From Rubricoccus marinus (GTDB lineage Bacteria; Bacteroidota; Rhodothermia; Rhodothermales; Rubricoccaceae), in contig NZ_MQWB01000001.1 in assembly GCF_002257665.1 (NCBI RefSeq), forward strand, positions 82,834 to 146,833: a stretch of 64,000 bases of DNA, in the 5' to 3' direction. Below are positions 1 to 8,956 of this stretch, piece by piece. The notes beneath the pieces were generated by a model. That model was given only the letters and a program-made list of their open reading frames with translations. It was not told the DNA's origin and did no database searches. The position numbers were made by a program, and so were the translations under genes. Within the stretch, counting starts at the first letter, position 1, and each line of letters begins with the position of its first letter.

Positions 1-175
1 GTAGGCGGAGCCAGCGGAGCGAAGAAATCGGGCGGGGCCGTACTCGATGCCACCAGATCGCCGCGCTTCGCTCGCGATGGCACCGGTTGCGCGATGACAC
101 CGGTTGGGTGGCGCCAGAGGCCTCTGGAGGGGCGCTCTTACGCATCACGCAGCACGCATTACGTAGTACGCATCA
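1..175. other. Gene-free end with dispersed repeats
   Basis: I see no convincing gene here. Bases 57-87 carry a copy of a dispersed repeat (core CGCCGCGCTTCGCTCGCGAT) that recurs at 21309-21338. Bases 112-127 carry two face-to-face copies of the CGCCAGAGG motif, and 141-175 is a heptamer array. A fixX-like ferredoxin gene, expected near fixC, is not visible before the window edge. Confidence 0.6.
141..175. repeat. Heptamer tandem array, CGCATCA family
   Basis: Five consecutive 7-base units follow CGCATCA with one or two changes each: CGCATCA, CGCAGCA, CGCATTA, CGTAGTA, CGCATCA. The array ends exactly next to the complement of the stop codon of the flavoprotein gene at 176. The same family recurs at 13888-13908. 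Confidence 0.8.
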
Positions 176-1501
176 CTACAGGTGTCGCCCGGCTTTGGCG
201 CCGAGCTTCATGAAGTCCATCAGCTTGATGTGCTTTTTGCGCACGTCGCGGAGGATGCGGGTGGCCTTGCGGGTGGGGCGGTTGTCGACGGTAAAGAACT
301 CCCGCCCGAAATCGCACGCCATTCGGGGCAGCGCGCCGGTCATGTGCGGCGAGTGGAGGAGGTGAACGGCGCCCTGGAAGGCCTTCATGTCCTGCATGAC
401 GTAGCTCTCGTCCAGCCTCTGGCGGTAGGGCGCGAGCGCGGCCTTGGAGGTGTCGCCAGAGGCGACGGCGCTGATCGCGGTCTCGGCGGCGAGGATGCCC
501 GTCCGCATGGCGTAGTCCATGCCCTGGATGGCGCGGCCCGCGTTGAGGACGAGGTGCGCGGCCTCGCCCGCGATCATGAGGCCGTCCATCGTGAGGTCGC
601 TCGGCACGCCGCGGATGTCGCCGGTGGAGACGACTTTTGCGCTGTACTCCACGACCTCGCCGCCGCGCACCATGTCGGCCACGGCGGGGTGCTCCTTGAA
701 CTCGTTGAGCAGGTCGTACGGCGTGCGGCCGGTCCCCCGCATCGCCTTCATGCCGATCACCAAGCCGACCGAGAGGCTCTCCAGGTTGGTGTAGAGGAAG
801 CCGCCGCCGTCGATGCCGTCGGTCGCGGCGCCGACGAACTCGTTGGTGAGGCCGCTGCGGCCCCGAAGCTGGAAGCGGTCCTCGACGGTCTCGCGCCCGA
901 GGCGGATCACTTCTTTGACGCCGACCGCGACGTGATCGGCGGGCACGTACTCCTTCTCCAGCCCCACCTGCCGCGCGAGAAGGTTGTTGACGCCCTCGGC
1001 CAGGATCACGCACTTGGCGCGAAAATCCTCGCCGCCCGCCCGGATGCCTCTGGCGACGCCGCCCTCGACGATCACGCTCTCGACCAGGATGTCGGTCGCG
1101 AGGAAGGACTCGTCCGGGTGGTCGCTCTCGCCGATGGCCTCTTCGACCTTGCCCGCGAGCCACGCGTCGAAGCGCGAGCGCAGGACCGTGACGCCGGTGT
1201 AGGGCGGCGTGTCGAAGTGGTCGCTCTTGAAGTCCAGCGAGAAGCTCGCGCCGGGGTCCATCAGCGAGAGTCGCCGGTGGTTGACGAACCGCTCCCAGCC
1301 CGCGTCCTCCTCTTCCCAGTAATTGGGCACGAGGCGGTTCAGGTCGGTCCCCCAGAGGACGCCGCCCGACACGTTCTTGGCGCCGCTCCACTCGCCCCGC
1401 TCCACGAGCAGGAACTTGGCGCCGCCTCTGGCGAGCGTCATGGCCGCCGACAGTCCGGCGATGCCGCCGCCGACGATGATGCAATCGAATTCCTCCTCCA
1501 T
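176..1501 (-). CDS. fixC: FixC-type FAD-dependent oxidoreductase
   Basis: This 441-residue flavoprotein matches the FixC/ETF-quinone oxidoreductase family, which passes electrons from electron-transfer flavoprotein toward quinone or ferredoxin. A Rossmann FAD-binding motif (VGGGIAG, about residues 10-16) opens the protein. The family signature GAKNVSGG follows near residue 42, and a second FAD-contact region near residue 330 includes GRAIQGMDYA. There is no C-terminal cysteine cluster, so the iron-sulfur part would be a separate FixX-like protein, as in FixC systems. The start MEEEFD is preferred over an upstream in-frame start because the extra residues are made by repeat-like sequence and the FAD motif should lie at the N-terminus. 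No partner fixA/B/X gene is visible. Family membership is firm; the exact electron partner is inference. Confidence 0.85.
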   Translation of the reverse strand: MEEEFDCIIVGGGIAGLSAAMTLARGGAKFLLVERGEWSGAKNVSGGVLWGTDLNRLVPNYWEEEDAGWERFVNHRRLSLMDPGASFSLDFKSDHFDTPPYTGVTVLRSRFDAWLAGKVEEAIGESDHPDESFLATDILVESVIVEGGVARGIRAGGEDFRAKCVILAEGVNNLLARQVGLEKEYVPADHVAVGVKEVIRLGRETVEDRFQLRGRSGLTNEFVGAATDGIDGGGFLYTNLESLSVGLVIGMKAMRGTGRTPYDLLNEFKEHPAVADMVRGGEVVEYSAKVVSTGDIRGVPSDLTMDGLMIAGEAAHLVLNAGRAIQGMDYAMRTGILAAETAISAVASGDTSKAALAPYRQRLDESYVMQDMKAFQGAVHLLHSPHMTGALPRMACDFGREFFTVDNRPTRKATRILRDVRKKHIKLMDFMKLGAKAGRHL

Positions 1502-1745
1502 GGGACGCCTCTGCAGAGGCCGGGTTGGTAGAACCGGGAGCGCTTCCATCGCGCTTTCAGTCTCGGGTGAAAGCTAGCGCCAGAGACCGGAGATTGCCGA
1601 GGAGATGCACGTTTTGGACCCGCGCCAGAGGCCTCCGCCCGAACACGTGCGCCTCTGGCGCGCGAGGCTGCCTCGTGAAGGGAGGCAACGGATGGCTCAG
1701 GCGCGCGCGGCGTGCCGTACGCTGTAGAACTCCACGCCACTCGCC

Positions 1746-2192
1746 ATGACTCGGCTCCTACCCCTCGCGCTTCTTTTCGGGCTCGCCGGTTGCGGCCTTT
1801 TCGACGCGTTCGACGCCGACCGCGGCAGCTTTTCCGCCACCGTCCGCGGCGATCAGAGGTTCGACTTGGACGGATCGGCGTACTACGTCCTTGTCCAAGA
1901 CGACCCGCTCACCACTGGCATCATCCTCACCGACACCGACCTGCCAACCATCGAGTTTCGGTTCGAGGGCGGCTCCGTTCGGGGCACGCTGTACCACATC
2001 CCGGCCGATGCGAGCGCCACGTTCGAGCTCGACCGCTACGACGGCGCCCCATATAGGGCCTCTGGCGGAACGGTCGAGATCCTGCGGGTGAGCGATACCG
2101 AAGCGGCCGGGGAGTTCTCCTTTACCGCGACGCGCGGCGCGGAGTCGATCACCGTCGAGGGCGAGTTCGTGGCCGAGCGCGAGGCGGAGTAA
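1746..2192 (+). CDS. Small predicted lipoprotein
   Basis: This 148-residue protein begins with a short lipoprotein signal, a hydrophobic stretch ending in LAGC with the lipid-modified cysteine at residue 16. The rest is rich in Thr, Asp and Gly and reads as alternating beta strands, with no cysteine pairs and no motif I recognise. The copy of the iterated motif near 2058 is read as ASG. It is transcribed toward the L,D-transpeptidase gene, with only about 38 bases between the two stops. Those bases hold two CGCCAGAGG copies in the same orientation. Function unknown. Confidence 0.75.
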   Translation: MTRLLPLALLFGLAGCGLFDAFDADRGSFSATVRGDQRFDLDGSAYYVLVQDDPLTTGIILTDTDLPTIEFRFEGGSVRGTLYHIPADASATFELDRYDGAPYRASGGTVEILRVSDTEAAGEFSFTATRGAESITVEGEFVAEREAE

Positions 2193-2230
2193 GGTTCTGG
2201 CGCCAGCGCCAGAGGGCGTTTCGCCAGAGG

Positions 2231-3205
2231 CTACGACGTGGCGGCGGCCTGCCGGCGCTTGCGGTCGAACGTGCGCTGCTGGTCCGTGCCGGGCGGCACC
2301 TCGTACGGGTGCGCGGGCAGGTCCACCACGCGGAGCGAAGGCTTGTCTCCGTTCCACTCGAAGCGGGCCGGCGGTCCGTCTACGGGCTCCTCCCCATCGC
2401 CGAGGACGAGAACCGTGGTGCCCTGCTCAAGGACGCGGCCGTTGGCACTCGCGAGGCCTCTGGCGCCGGTTCCGGCGGTGGTGCGCCACGGCTCCGCCCA
2501 GTCGTAGATCCACTTCGCGTCATCGGTGATCAGGCGCACACAGCCGTGGCTGGCGGGCTCGCCGATGGGCATCCGGTACTGGTGGACGTGGATGCCGCGC
2601 TCGTGGTAGAAGTTGAACACCCAGCGCATGCGCCAGCGCTCACCGGGAGGCGAGAGCGTGGAGATGCGGTCCAACTCTTTCCAGTTGAAATTGTAACGGC
2701 CCGCCGGCGTCTGGCTGTCGATGGCGCCCGTGTTGACGAGGCCCCAGCGCTCCAGGTCGCCGTTCTCGTACGCAGCCCACGCCTGCACGCCCTTGTCGAT
2801 GATGAACAGCTTGTCGAACTCGGCCGCGCCCTCGTAGCGGCGCGGAAACGGCGCGTAGGCGCGCGGGTCCAGCCCGAGATGCGTCGGGAGCACGAGCGTA
2901 TCGCCAATGCTGAGGTCGTTGAGGTAGATGCGGTTGAGGAACTGCACCATCGCGAGGCGCTCCTTGCCCAGGGACTGGTCGCCGTCGCCCGCGGCCCGGT
3001 AGAGGTCGGCACGCGCGAAAATGGAGTTGCCCGTCTCGTGGTCCAGCACGTAGGCGTTCCACCCCACCTCGGGGATCTCGGCGAGCTCCTGACGGACGCC
3101 GTAGAGCAGTTCACCGATCTCTTCCTGATCGTAGAGACGGCCGGGCGATTGGGCCACGGCGCCAGAGGCGAGGCAGAGGAGCAGAGCAGCGAACGCGGTG
3201 CGCAT
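2231..3205 (-). CDS. L,D-transpeptidase, YkuD family
   Basis: This is a secreted 324-residue L,D-transpeptidase. Such enzymes join meso-diaminopimelate side chains of peptidoglycan or attach proteins to it in the periplasm. Residues 1-19 form a signal peptide ending near AVAQS. The catalytic signature SHGCVRL is present with the nucleophilic cysteine at about residue 222, preceded by the family histidine in a HVHQYRMPIG segment. The chosen ATG at 3205 puts the signal peptide at the N-terminus; the upstream in-frame extension has no signal character. A LysM-like segment (GDTLVLPTHLG) lies before the catalytic domain. The exact substrate cannot be told from sequence. Confidence 0.88.
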   Translation of the reverse strand: MRTAFAALLLCLASGAVAQSPGRLYDQEEIGELLYGVRQELAEIPEVGWNAYVLDHETGNSIFARADLYRAAGDGDQSLGKERLAMVQFLNRIYLNDLSIGDTLVLPTHLGLDPRAYAPFPRRYEGAAEFDKLFIIDKGVQAWAAYENGDLERWGLVNTGAIDSQTPAGRYNFNWKELDRISTLSPPGERWRMRWVFNFYHERGIHVHQYRMPIGEPASHGCVRLITDDAKWIYDWAEPWRTTAGTGARGLASANGRVLEQGTTVLVLGDGEEPVDGPPARFEWNGDKPSLRVVDLPAHPYEVPPGTDQQRTFDRKRRQAAATS

Positions 3206-3409
3206 CACGAGGGGAAGGGGAGGTGGGAGCCGAAGAAACGCAGACCGCCCGCCGTTGGGTGCCAAGGCCGGCACTTCTTCACAGCCTGGCACCGAAAACC
3301 GGCCTCTGGCGTCCATAGGCGTCCCTGATGGTTTGGTGAGGGCGCGCCCTGGACTGCGCTCAAGGCGCGGGAATGCGTCTCTGGAGGCTCTCCATCCCCT
3401 CGCCAGAGG

Positions 3410-4381
3410 CTACACCGCCACGAGCCACCACAGGTACCCCGCGTACGCCGTAAGCAGCACGAAGCCTTCCCAACGGCGGGTCTTGCCGCCCGAGAAGAGG
3501 AAGAACGTCGTCAAAACGGCCATGCCCAGCATGACGGCCATCACGGGCCACCCGATGCCTTCGGAGTAGATCGGCGCGGCGATAGCAGCGGGGCCGATTA
3601 CGCCCAGGATGTTGAACACGTTCGAACCGATGGCCCCCCCAAGCGCGATCTCGCCATGGCCACGGGCCGCGGCCACGATTGTCGTCGCCAACTCCGGCAA
3701 GCTCGTGCCGATGGCGACAAGCGTGAGGCCGATAATGGCTTCGCTCACGCCCAGCGTTTGCGCGATCGACACCGCGCCGTCCACCAGGTATCCCGCGCCC
3801 AAGACGAGCATCGCGAGGCCTCCGAATACGAGGCCTACCTGAAGCGCCACCTTCCAAACCGGCGCTGCCATTGCGTCCTCGACCGCGATGGGGAGGTCCT
3901 CGGAGGCTTCGCGCGCCGCTTTGGTCTCGCGGCGCGAGCTCATCACGCCCCAGAACGTGTACAGCACGATGCCGCACGCCAGGATGCCCCCCTCGAAGCT
4001 GCTCAGCACGCCGTTGCCCAGAAACGCCCACAGCAGCAGCATTGAGCCGACCATGACCGGCACGTCGCGCGTGAGGAGTCGGCGGTCCACCGCCAGAGGC
4101 GACAGCGCGGCGCTCACCCCCACGATCAATCCCAGGTTGGCGATGTTCGAACCGATCACGTTGCCCAGCGCTACGGGCCCGTTGCCGCCGATCGCCGCCT
4201 TGACGCTCACCACCAGCTCCGGGCTCGACGTGCCAAAGGCTACAACCGTCAACCCGACAACAAGCGGCGTGATGCCAAACCTCAGCGCCAGCGCCGCCGC
4301 TCCTCGCACCAAGGCCTCTGCCCCCGCCACCAGCAGTACAACGCCACCGCCCATGTAGAGCAGGCTTTGAGTCAGGGTCAT
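3410..4381 (-). CDS. CaCA-family calcium/sodium antiporter, YrbG-like
   Basis: This 323-residue inner-membrane protein shows the two inverted alpha repeats of the calcium:cation antiporter superfamily: GTSSPEL at residues 50-56 and GTSLPEL near residue 200. Each sits in a five-helix half, with an acidic cytoplasmic loop between them near residues 140-150. The two GNVIGSN/GGAIGSN segments that form the ion site are also visible. By family knowledge it exports calcium or another divalent cation using sodium or protons. A TAGTTTCC promoter-like box lies at 4404-4411, about 23 bases before the start. It is adjacent to nhaA, another cation exchanger, and the two may share an ion-homeostasis role. 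Confidence 0.87.
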   Translation of the reverse strand: MTLTQSLLYMGGGVVLLVAGAEALVRGAAALALRFGITPLVVGLTVVAFGTSSPELVVSVKAAIGGNGPVALGNVIGSNIANLGLIVGVSAALSPLAVDRRLLTRDVPVMVGSMLLLWAFLGNGVLSSFEGGILACGIVLYTFWGVMSSRRETKAAREASEDLPIAVEDAMAAPVWKVALQVGLVFGGLAMLVLGAGYLVDGAVSIAQTLGVSEAIIGLTLVAIGTSLPELATTIVAAARGHGEIALGGAIGSNVFNILGVIGPAAIAAPIYSEGIGWPVMAVMLGMAVLTTFFLFSGGKTRRWEGFVLLTAYAGYLWWLVAV

Positions 4382-4548
4382 GGGGTGCGGTTCGGAAGGC
4401 GAGGGAAACTAGGCCTCTGGCGTGCGCGGCAGGGCGAACACTCCGCGCGCGGCGAGAGATCGGCCGGAGCCCCCTCACACACAAAGCCTCTGGCGTCAGA
4501 TCCCTACACCGGGATTGTCGCCAGAGGCTTCAAAAAACGCGGGCCGGC

Positions 4549-5868
4549 TCAGGCTTTTGAGACCGCGGCCGGTGAAGAGGTGCGGAGCAGCACATATCCC
4601 ACGACGCCCGAGACGAGCGACGCGACGAGGATGCCCAGCTTCGCGCTGTCCAGCAACGCGGGGTCCGTCGTAAACGCGAGGTTGGCGATAAAGATGGACA
4701 TCGTGAAGCCGATGCCGGTCAGAAACGCCACGCCGACCATCTGGCGCCACGAGACGCCCTCGGGGAGAGAAGCGAGGCCGGTGCGCACCGCGACCCACGC
4801 CAATGCCAGCACGCCCACAGGCTTGCCAACGATGAGGCCCGCCGCAATGCCGAGCGCGACGGCGTCGGTCAGCAGGGCGCCGGCGCCGGCGCCGAGCGCG
4901 ACGCCTGCGTTGGCTAGAGCAAAGACCGGCATCACGAAAAACGCCACGAAGCCATGAAGCCCGTGCTCCAGTCGCGCCAGAGGCGTTTCAACGGCTTCGA
5001 CGCTCTCCTCAAGCGCGTGCAGCGCGTACATCTGCTCGCCCGTCGGCTCAGCCTGGCCGGGCTTCATCTTGTCCGCGAACGTGGCGAGATAGCCCTGCGC
5101 GCGCTCCAGAAACGCCGGGGCGTCGATGATGCGCGAGGCGGGGATAGTCAGCGCCACGAGCACGCCCGCGACCGTCGCGTGGACGCCGCTCTTAAGGAAC
5201 GCGACCCAGATCACGAGACCGATCAACGCGTACGGCCACGTTTTGCGCACGCCCAGCTTGTTCAGGACGGCAAGCAGCGCAACCAGTCCAACGCCCAGCG
5301 CGAGCGCTCCCAGCTTCAACTCGGCCGTGTAGAAGAGGGCGATCACCATCACGGCCATGAGGTCATCCGCGATCGCGAGGGCGGTCAGGAAGATCTTCAG
5401 CGCCAGAGGCGCGCGCGTGCCCAGCAGCGCCAGCACGCCGAGCGCGAACGCGATGTCGGTCGCCATCGGCACGCCCCAGCCCGCGATGCGCTCCGGGCTT
5501 CCGATCCCGGCGTTGACGGCCACGTAGATAAGGGCCGGGATGGCCGCGCCACCGACGGCCGCGATCACGGAGAGCGCTGCCTTTTTCGGGTTGGACAGCT
5601 CGCCCACGAGCACCTCGCGCTTGATCTCCAGCCCGACCACAAAGAAGAAGAGCGCCATCAGGCCGTCGTTGACCCACAAGAGCAGCGGCTTCGAGATCTC
5701 GAACGAACCCGCGCCAACGGTGACGTACATGCCCCACAGATCCGCGTACGACGCCGCGAGCGGGCTGTTGGCCCACGCGAACGCGACCACGGCGCAGAAC
5801 AGGAGCAGGATGCCGCCAGCGGCTTCGGTGCGGAAGAAGTCCTGGAAGGACGAGACGAGGGTTCTCAT
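4549..5868 (-). CDS. nhaA: Na+/H+ antiporter NhaA
   Basis: This 439-residue membrane protein matches NhaA along its length, from the N-terminal FFRTEAAGGILLL segment through about twelve hydrophobic helices. The paired acidic residues of the ion site are visible in ALAIADDLMAV. NhaA exchanges two protons in for one sodium out and controls cytoplasmic pH and sodium load. As in many non-enteric NhaA proteins, an acidic loop near residues 245-290 is longer than in the E. coli protein. It runs in the same direction as the CaCA antiporter downstream, with a 167-base gap holding three copies of the iterated motif. The role in a saline habitat is inference. Confidence 0.93.
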   Translation of the reverse strand: MRTLVSSFQDFFRTEAAGGILLLFCAVVAFAWANSPLAASYADLWGMYVTVGAGSFEISKPLLLWVNDGLMALFFFVVGLEIKREVLVGELSNPKKAALSVIAAVGGAAIPALIYVAVNAGIGSPERIAGWGVPMATDIAFALGVLALLGTRAPLALKIFLTALAIADDLMAVMVIALFYTAELKLGALALGVGLVALLAVLNKLGVRKTWPYALIGLVIWVAFLKSGVHATVAGVLVALTIPASRIIDAPAFLERAQGYLATFADKMKPGQAEPTGEQMYALHALEESVEAVETPLARLEHGLHGFVAFFVMPVFALANAGVALGAGAGALLTDAVALGIAAGLIVGKPVGVLALAWVAVRTGLASLPEGVSWRQMVGVAFLTGIGFTMSIFIANLAFTTDPALLDSAKLGILVASLVSGVVGYVLLRTSSPAAVSKA

Positions 5869-6420
5869 AAGCTTGGGAGTGAGGGCGCCCCGCGTGTTAG
5901 GGGGCGCGCCTCTGGCGCGCGCGCCAGAGAAGGGGGGAAGCCTCAGGACATCCGAGGCGAAACCAAACGGCGGGAGCGTGTCCCGCCAGAAGCCTGCGCG
6001 AGGCGCTAGACCCGAGCCGTGCGTTCAAGGACCACGCAGCGCCCCAGCCAGTCCCGCTTCGGGCACGGCTTCGCTTTGGTGACGCAGAGGACGAGGGGGC
6101 GCATGGTGCCTCCCACGCCTAACCCGTTGTACGGATTCGTGAAAGCGGCTTCACACGTCCTCCGTGAAGGCGGTTTCATGGATCGCCTCTGGCGCTCCAC
6201 CTGCGTTGGCCGCGCCTTCAGATTTCTCAGCCACATGGCCGTTGAGCGCGGTCGCTAGAGTGTTCGTGTCGGCGTGGTGCTATTCGTGGCAGAGGGCTCG
6301 CCGTCCGTGACACCGCGCGCACCGCCACAGCCGCGGCGCCGTTGGCGGTGTGCTTCCCCGCGACCCGAGGCGCTGCATTTCTGCGGCGGCCTCTCGCTGA
6401 GATCCCCACCTGCTCGCTTT
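5869..6420. other. Gene-free spacer with paired palindromes
   Basis: The open frames here have no credible starts, domains or codon bias. The spacer holds several copies of the iterated motif (for example 5920 and 6184). It also holds two 14-base imperfect palindromes, TGAAAGCGGCTTCA and TGAAGGCGGTTTCA, whose starts are 25 bases apart at 6140 and 6165. These resemble the LacI-type operator at 22890 and may be a regulatory region for one of the divergent flanking genes. Confidence 0.5.
6140..6178. promoter_or_regulatory. Pair of LacI-operator-like palindromes
   Basis: Two 14-base sites, 6140-6153 and 6165-6178, keep the outer TGAA...TTCA arms of the perfect palindrome TGAAAGCGCTTTCA found upstream of the lacI-type gene. 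Spacing of 25 bases places them roughly on the same helical face. The regulator is unproven. Confidence 0.35.
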
Positions 6421-6627
6421 ATGACTCGCTTCGTCTTCGGCTCCAACCGGCTCCGCATGGGGCTGCTCCTCGTTCTCCTGTTCGCCGCCTCGTTGTTCGT
6501 GGCTCGCGCTGCCGTTGGCGTGATCGGCCGTGCGTTCGCGCCAGATCACCACCGCGGTTCTCATGCGCACGCGGCGCACACCTCCCACGGAGAGGGGCAT
6601 CATCATCGGCGTCACCACCGCCGATAG
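6421..6627 (+). CDS. Small membrane protein with His-rich tail
   Basis: This possible 68-residue protein has one hydrophobic segment (about residues 12-34) and a C-terminal tail in which 11 of the last 27 residues are histidine. Such a tail could bind metal ions, but no family is recognised. The ATG at 6421 is chosen because it places the hydrophobic segment near the N-terminus; a longer in-frame extension upstream is low-complexity. The stop is followed at once by a full palindrome of the iterated motif, as is common at gene ends in this window. Whether it is expressed is uncertain. Confidence 0.45.
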   Translation: MTRFVFGSNRLRMGLLLVLLFAASLFVARAAVGVIGRAFAPDHHRGSHAHAAHTSHGEGHHHRRHHRR

Positions 6628-6633
6628 CGATGG

Positions 6634-6651
6634 GCCTCTGGCGCCAGAGGC
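6634..6651. repeat. Iterated-motif palindrome between convergent genes
   Basis: An exact GCCTCTGGCGCCAGAGGC lies between two convergent stop codons. It could fold as a nine-pair hairpin in either transcript and may act as a bidirectional terminator, though no T-run follows. Confidence 0.7.
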
Positions 6652-6654
6652 GGC

Positions 6655-7152
6655 CTAGTACCCGCGCGATGCGCCGGTGCTGTCTCCTGGCGCGACGCGT
6701 CGCATGCGGGAAAACGGGTAGCCGCCACAGCCCGTGCGCGGGACGGAGGGATCCGCGTCGCCAGAGGCAGCAGCGGCTCCGGGTGTCGGTGCGTCGTAGA
6801 CGCTGAGGCAGAAGGCCCACTCGTACGGCGCCATGCCGGCGAGCGGGACCCAATCGATGCGCGTCCAGAGGCCGCCATCGGTTGGGTTGGCCGCGTCGTT
6901 CTGCGCGATGAGGTACCGGTCCTCTGGCGCCCACCGCACGATGCGGTAGTGGGCGTTCGGGCGCTGGACCCATTCTCGGTCCGTGATCTCGTACGCGATG
7001 CCGTAGTCGTCCACGAACGCGCCGAGAAGCGCCGCCGGAGCGCCAGAAGCCGTGCGTGGCGTCGCCTCTGGCGCCGACGCGCAGCCGGCGCAGAGCGCGG
7101 CGGCACACGCGAGGACGACCCCGCGCGCTAGGGCGCCAGAGGCGGCCGTCAC
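6655..7152 (-). CDS. Predicted lipoprotein coupled to rny
   Basis: This 165-residue protein has an N-terminal hydrophobic stretch ending in a lipobox (LCAGC, cysteine near residue 24). The GTG start at 7152 overlaps the TGA stop of the RNase Y gene, so translational coupling is likely. The mature part has Trp-rich strands (REWVQRP, RYRIVRWAPEDRY-type pattern) and no catalytic motif that I recognise. Copies of the iterated motif contribute ASG and APE segments in the low-complexity linker after the lipobox. Function unknown; the close link to rny may reflect only operon position. Confidence 0.7.
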   Translation of the reverse strand: MTAASGALARGVVLACAAALCAGCASAPEATPRTASGAPAALLGAFVDDYGIAYEITDREWVQRPNAHYRIVRWAPEDRYLIAQNDAANPTDGGLWTRIDWVPLAGMAPYEWAFCLSVYDAPTPGAAAASGDADPSVPRTGCGGYPFSRMRRVAPGDSTGASRGY

Positions 7153-8879
7153 TTGGCGACGGAGATGCTCCTCACTTCGCGGATCACTGTGACACGGATC
7201 TGGCCGGGGTACTCCATCTCGCGCTCGATGCGGTTCGAGATGTCGCGCGAGAGGCTTTCGGCGATGGCGTCCGAGATGGCCTCTGGCGAGACGATCACGC
7301 GGAGCTCGCGGCCGGCCTGAATGGCGTAGGCCTGCTGCACGCCTTCAAAGTCCGTCGCGATGGATTCCAGGTGCTGCAGGCGCTGCACGTAGCGCTCCAG
7401 CGCCTCGCGGCGGGCGCCGGGGCGGGCGCCAGAGGCGGCGTCGGCGGCCTGCACGAGCGGCGCGATCAGCGACGACATCGGCACCTCGTCGTGGTGCGCG
7501 CCGACGGCGTTGGACACGTCGGGGTGCTCCTTGTAGCGCATCGCGAGCTCCATACCTGCGATGGCGTGCGGCGATTCCAACGGCTCCTCGGTCACCTTGC
7601 CGATGTCGTGCAAGAGCCCGGCGCGGCGCGCTTTGCGGGCGTCCAGACCCAGTTCTGCGGCCATCACGCTGGCCAGCTTGGCCACCTCGATGGAGTGCGC
7701 GAGCAGGTTCTGGCCGTAGCTCGCGCGGTACCGCATCCGGCCCACCATGCGGATCAGTTCGGGGTGGAGGCCGTGGATCTCCAGGTCCAGCGCCGCCTGC
7801 TCGCCAGAGGCGATGATCTCCTCTTCGATCTCGGCGCGCGTCTTTTCGACGACCTCCTCAATCCGGGCCGGGTGGATCCGTCCGTCCGCCAGAAGCTTCT
7901 CCATCGAGAGCCTCGCGATCTCGCGCCGGACGGGCTCGAAGGCGCTCACGAGCACGGCGTCCGGCGTATCGTCCACGACGACCTCGACGCCCGTCGCGGC
8001 TTCGAACGCGCGGATGTTGCGGCCCTCGCGGCCGATCACGCGACCTTTCATGTCCTCACGCGGGAGCGCGATGGGAGAGACCGTGTGCTCGATCGTCGTC
8101 GGCGCGGCGAGGCGCTGGACGCTTTTGATGATGAGCTTTTTGGCCTCGCGGTCTGCCGTCAGACGGGCTTCATCGCGGGCGTCCTTGACGAGGCGCGCGG
8201 CTTCGAGCTTGGCGTCGCGCTCCATCTCGTCCATGAGCCTCTGGCGGGCCTGGTCTCGCGAGAGGTCCGCGACGGCTTCGAGCTTGTCGAGGTGCTGGCC
8301 GACAAGCGTTTCGAGGCGGAGTTCCTGCTGCGCGAGGGCCGCACTCCGCTCCTCTACGTCCTTCTCGCGCGTGGCGACTTCTTGCTGACGCCGGGCGACG
8401 CCGCTGGCGCGCGTCTTGACGGTTTCGGCGAGCGCGGCGGCGTCCTCCTGGCTTTTCGAGGCCTCGGCGGTGAGCGCCTCCAGCGCGGCGGACGCCTGGG
8501 CGAGCGCGGCCTCAGTCGCGGTGATGCGGTCACGGCGGGCGGCGAGCTTCTGGCGGGCCGATTCCAGCTTGGCCCGGATGGCGGCGTGCTTTTCCTTGGC
8601 CTCGGCGGTGCGCTGCTCAAAGCGCGCTTTCCGCTCGCGGTACGCCTCGCGGTCCTCCTTGAGCACGTCGCGCTGCGACTGCAGGTCGGCGCGTGCCTGG
8701 TTGAGCTCGGTTCGGGCCGCCTCGGCGTCGGCGCGGGCGCCAGAGGCCGTGGTTTCGGCGGCGCGGATGCGCTCGCCCATGCGCGCCTCGGCCACGCGGC
8801 CTCCCCACCACCGGCCAGCGACGATGCCGAGCACGAGGGCAAGCAGGGCAGCGGCGAGGACGGGCAGGAGGGGATCCAT
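7149..8879 (-). CDS. rny: Ribonuclease Y
   Basis: This 576-residue protein has the full RNase Y architecture. An N-terminal membrane anchor (residues 4-22) is followed by a long charged coiled coil to about residue 260. A KH RNA-binding domain carries GREGRNIRAFE. An HD-type metal-dependent phosphodiesterase domain follows, with HSIEVAK and LLHDIGK. RNase Y starts bulk mRNA decay by endonucleolytic cleavage at the inner membrane. The gene follows zapA and a candidate 6S RNA on the same strand, an order I associate with Bacteroidota-type genomes. The KH and HD cores carry few iterated motifs. Confidence 0.95.
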   Translation of the reverse strand: MDPLLPVLAAALLALVLGIVAGRWWGGRVAEARMGERIRAAETTASGARADAEAARTELNQARADLQSQRDVLKEDREAYRERKARFEQRTAEAKEKHAAIRAKLESARQKLAARRDRITATEAALAQASAALEALTAEASKSQEDAAALAETVKTRASGVARRQQEVATREKDVEERSAALAQQELRLETLVGQHLDKLEAVADLSRDQARQRLMDEMERDAKLEAARLVKDARDEARLTADREAKKLIIKSVQRLAAPTTIEHTVSPIALPREDMKGRVIGREGRNIRAFEAATGVEVVVDDTPDAVLVSAFEPVRREIARLSMEKLLADGRIHPARIEEVVEKTRAEIEEEIIASGEQAALDLEIHGLHPELIRMVGRMRYRASYGQNLLAHSIEVAKLASVMAAELGLDARKARRAGLLHDIGKVTEEPLESPHAIAGMELAMRYKEHPDVSNAVGAHHDEVPMSSLIAPLVQAADAASGARPGARREALERYVQRLQHLESIATDFEGVQQAYAIQAGRELRVIVSPEAISDAIAESLSRDISNRIEREMEYPGQIRVTVIREVRSISVAK

Positions 8880-8907
8880 GGGCGGGGGAAGGGGCCGCTA
8901 GCGCGAA

Positions 8908-8937
8908 CGCCCCGTCCAAGCCAAGGCTGACGGGGCG
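8908..8937 (-). terminator. GC-rich hairpin upstream of rny
   Basis: CGCCCCGTC at 8908-8916 pairs with GACGGGGCG at 8929-8937, a perfect nine-pair stem with a 12-base loop. No T-run follows, so it could equally be part of the rny 5' leader. Confidence 0.35.
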
Positions 8938-8956
8938 CTCGCGTGCGGCGTCGCGC

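Noticed and set aside
5869-6420. Protein-coding genes in the nhaA spacer
   Set aside because: Candidate frames of 60-80 codons on both strands have no signal, domain or consistent start, and include motif-encoded LWR and RQR strings.
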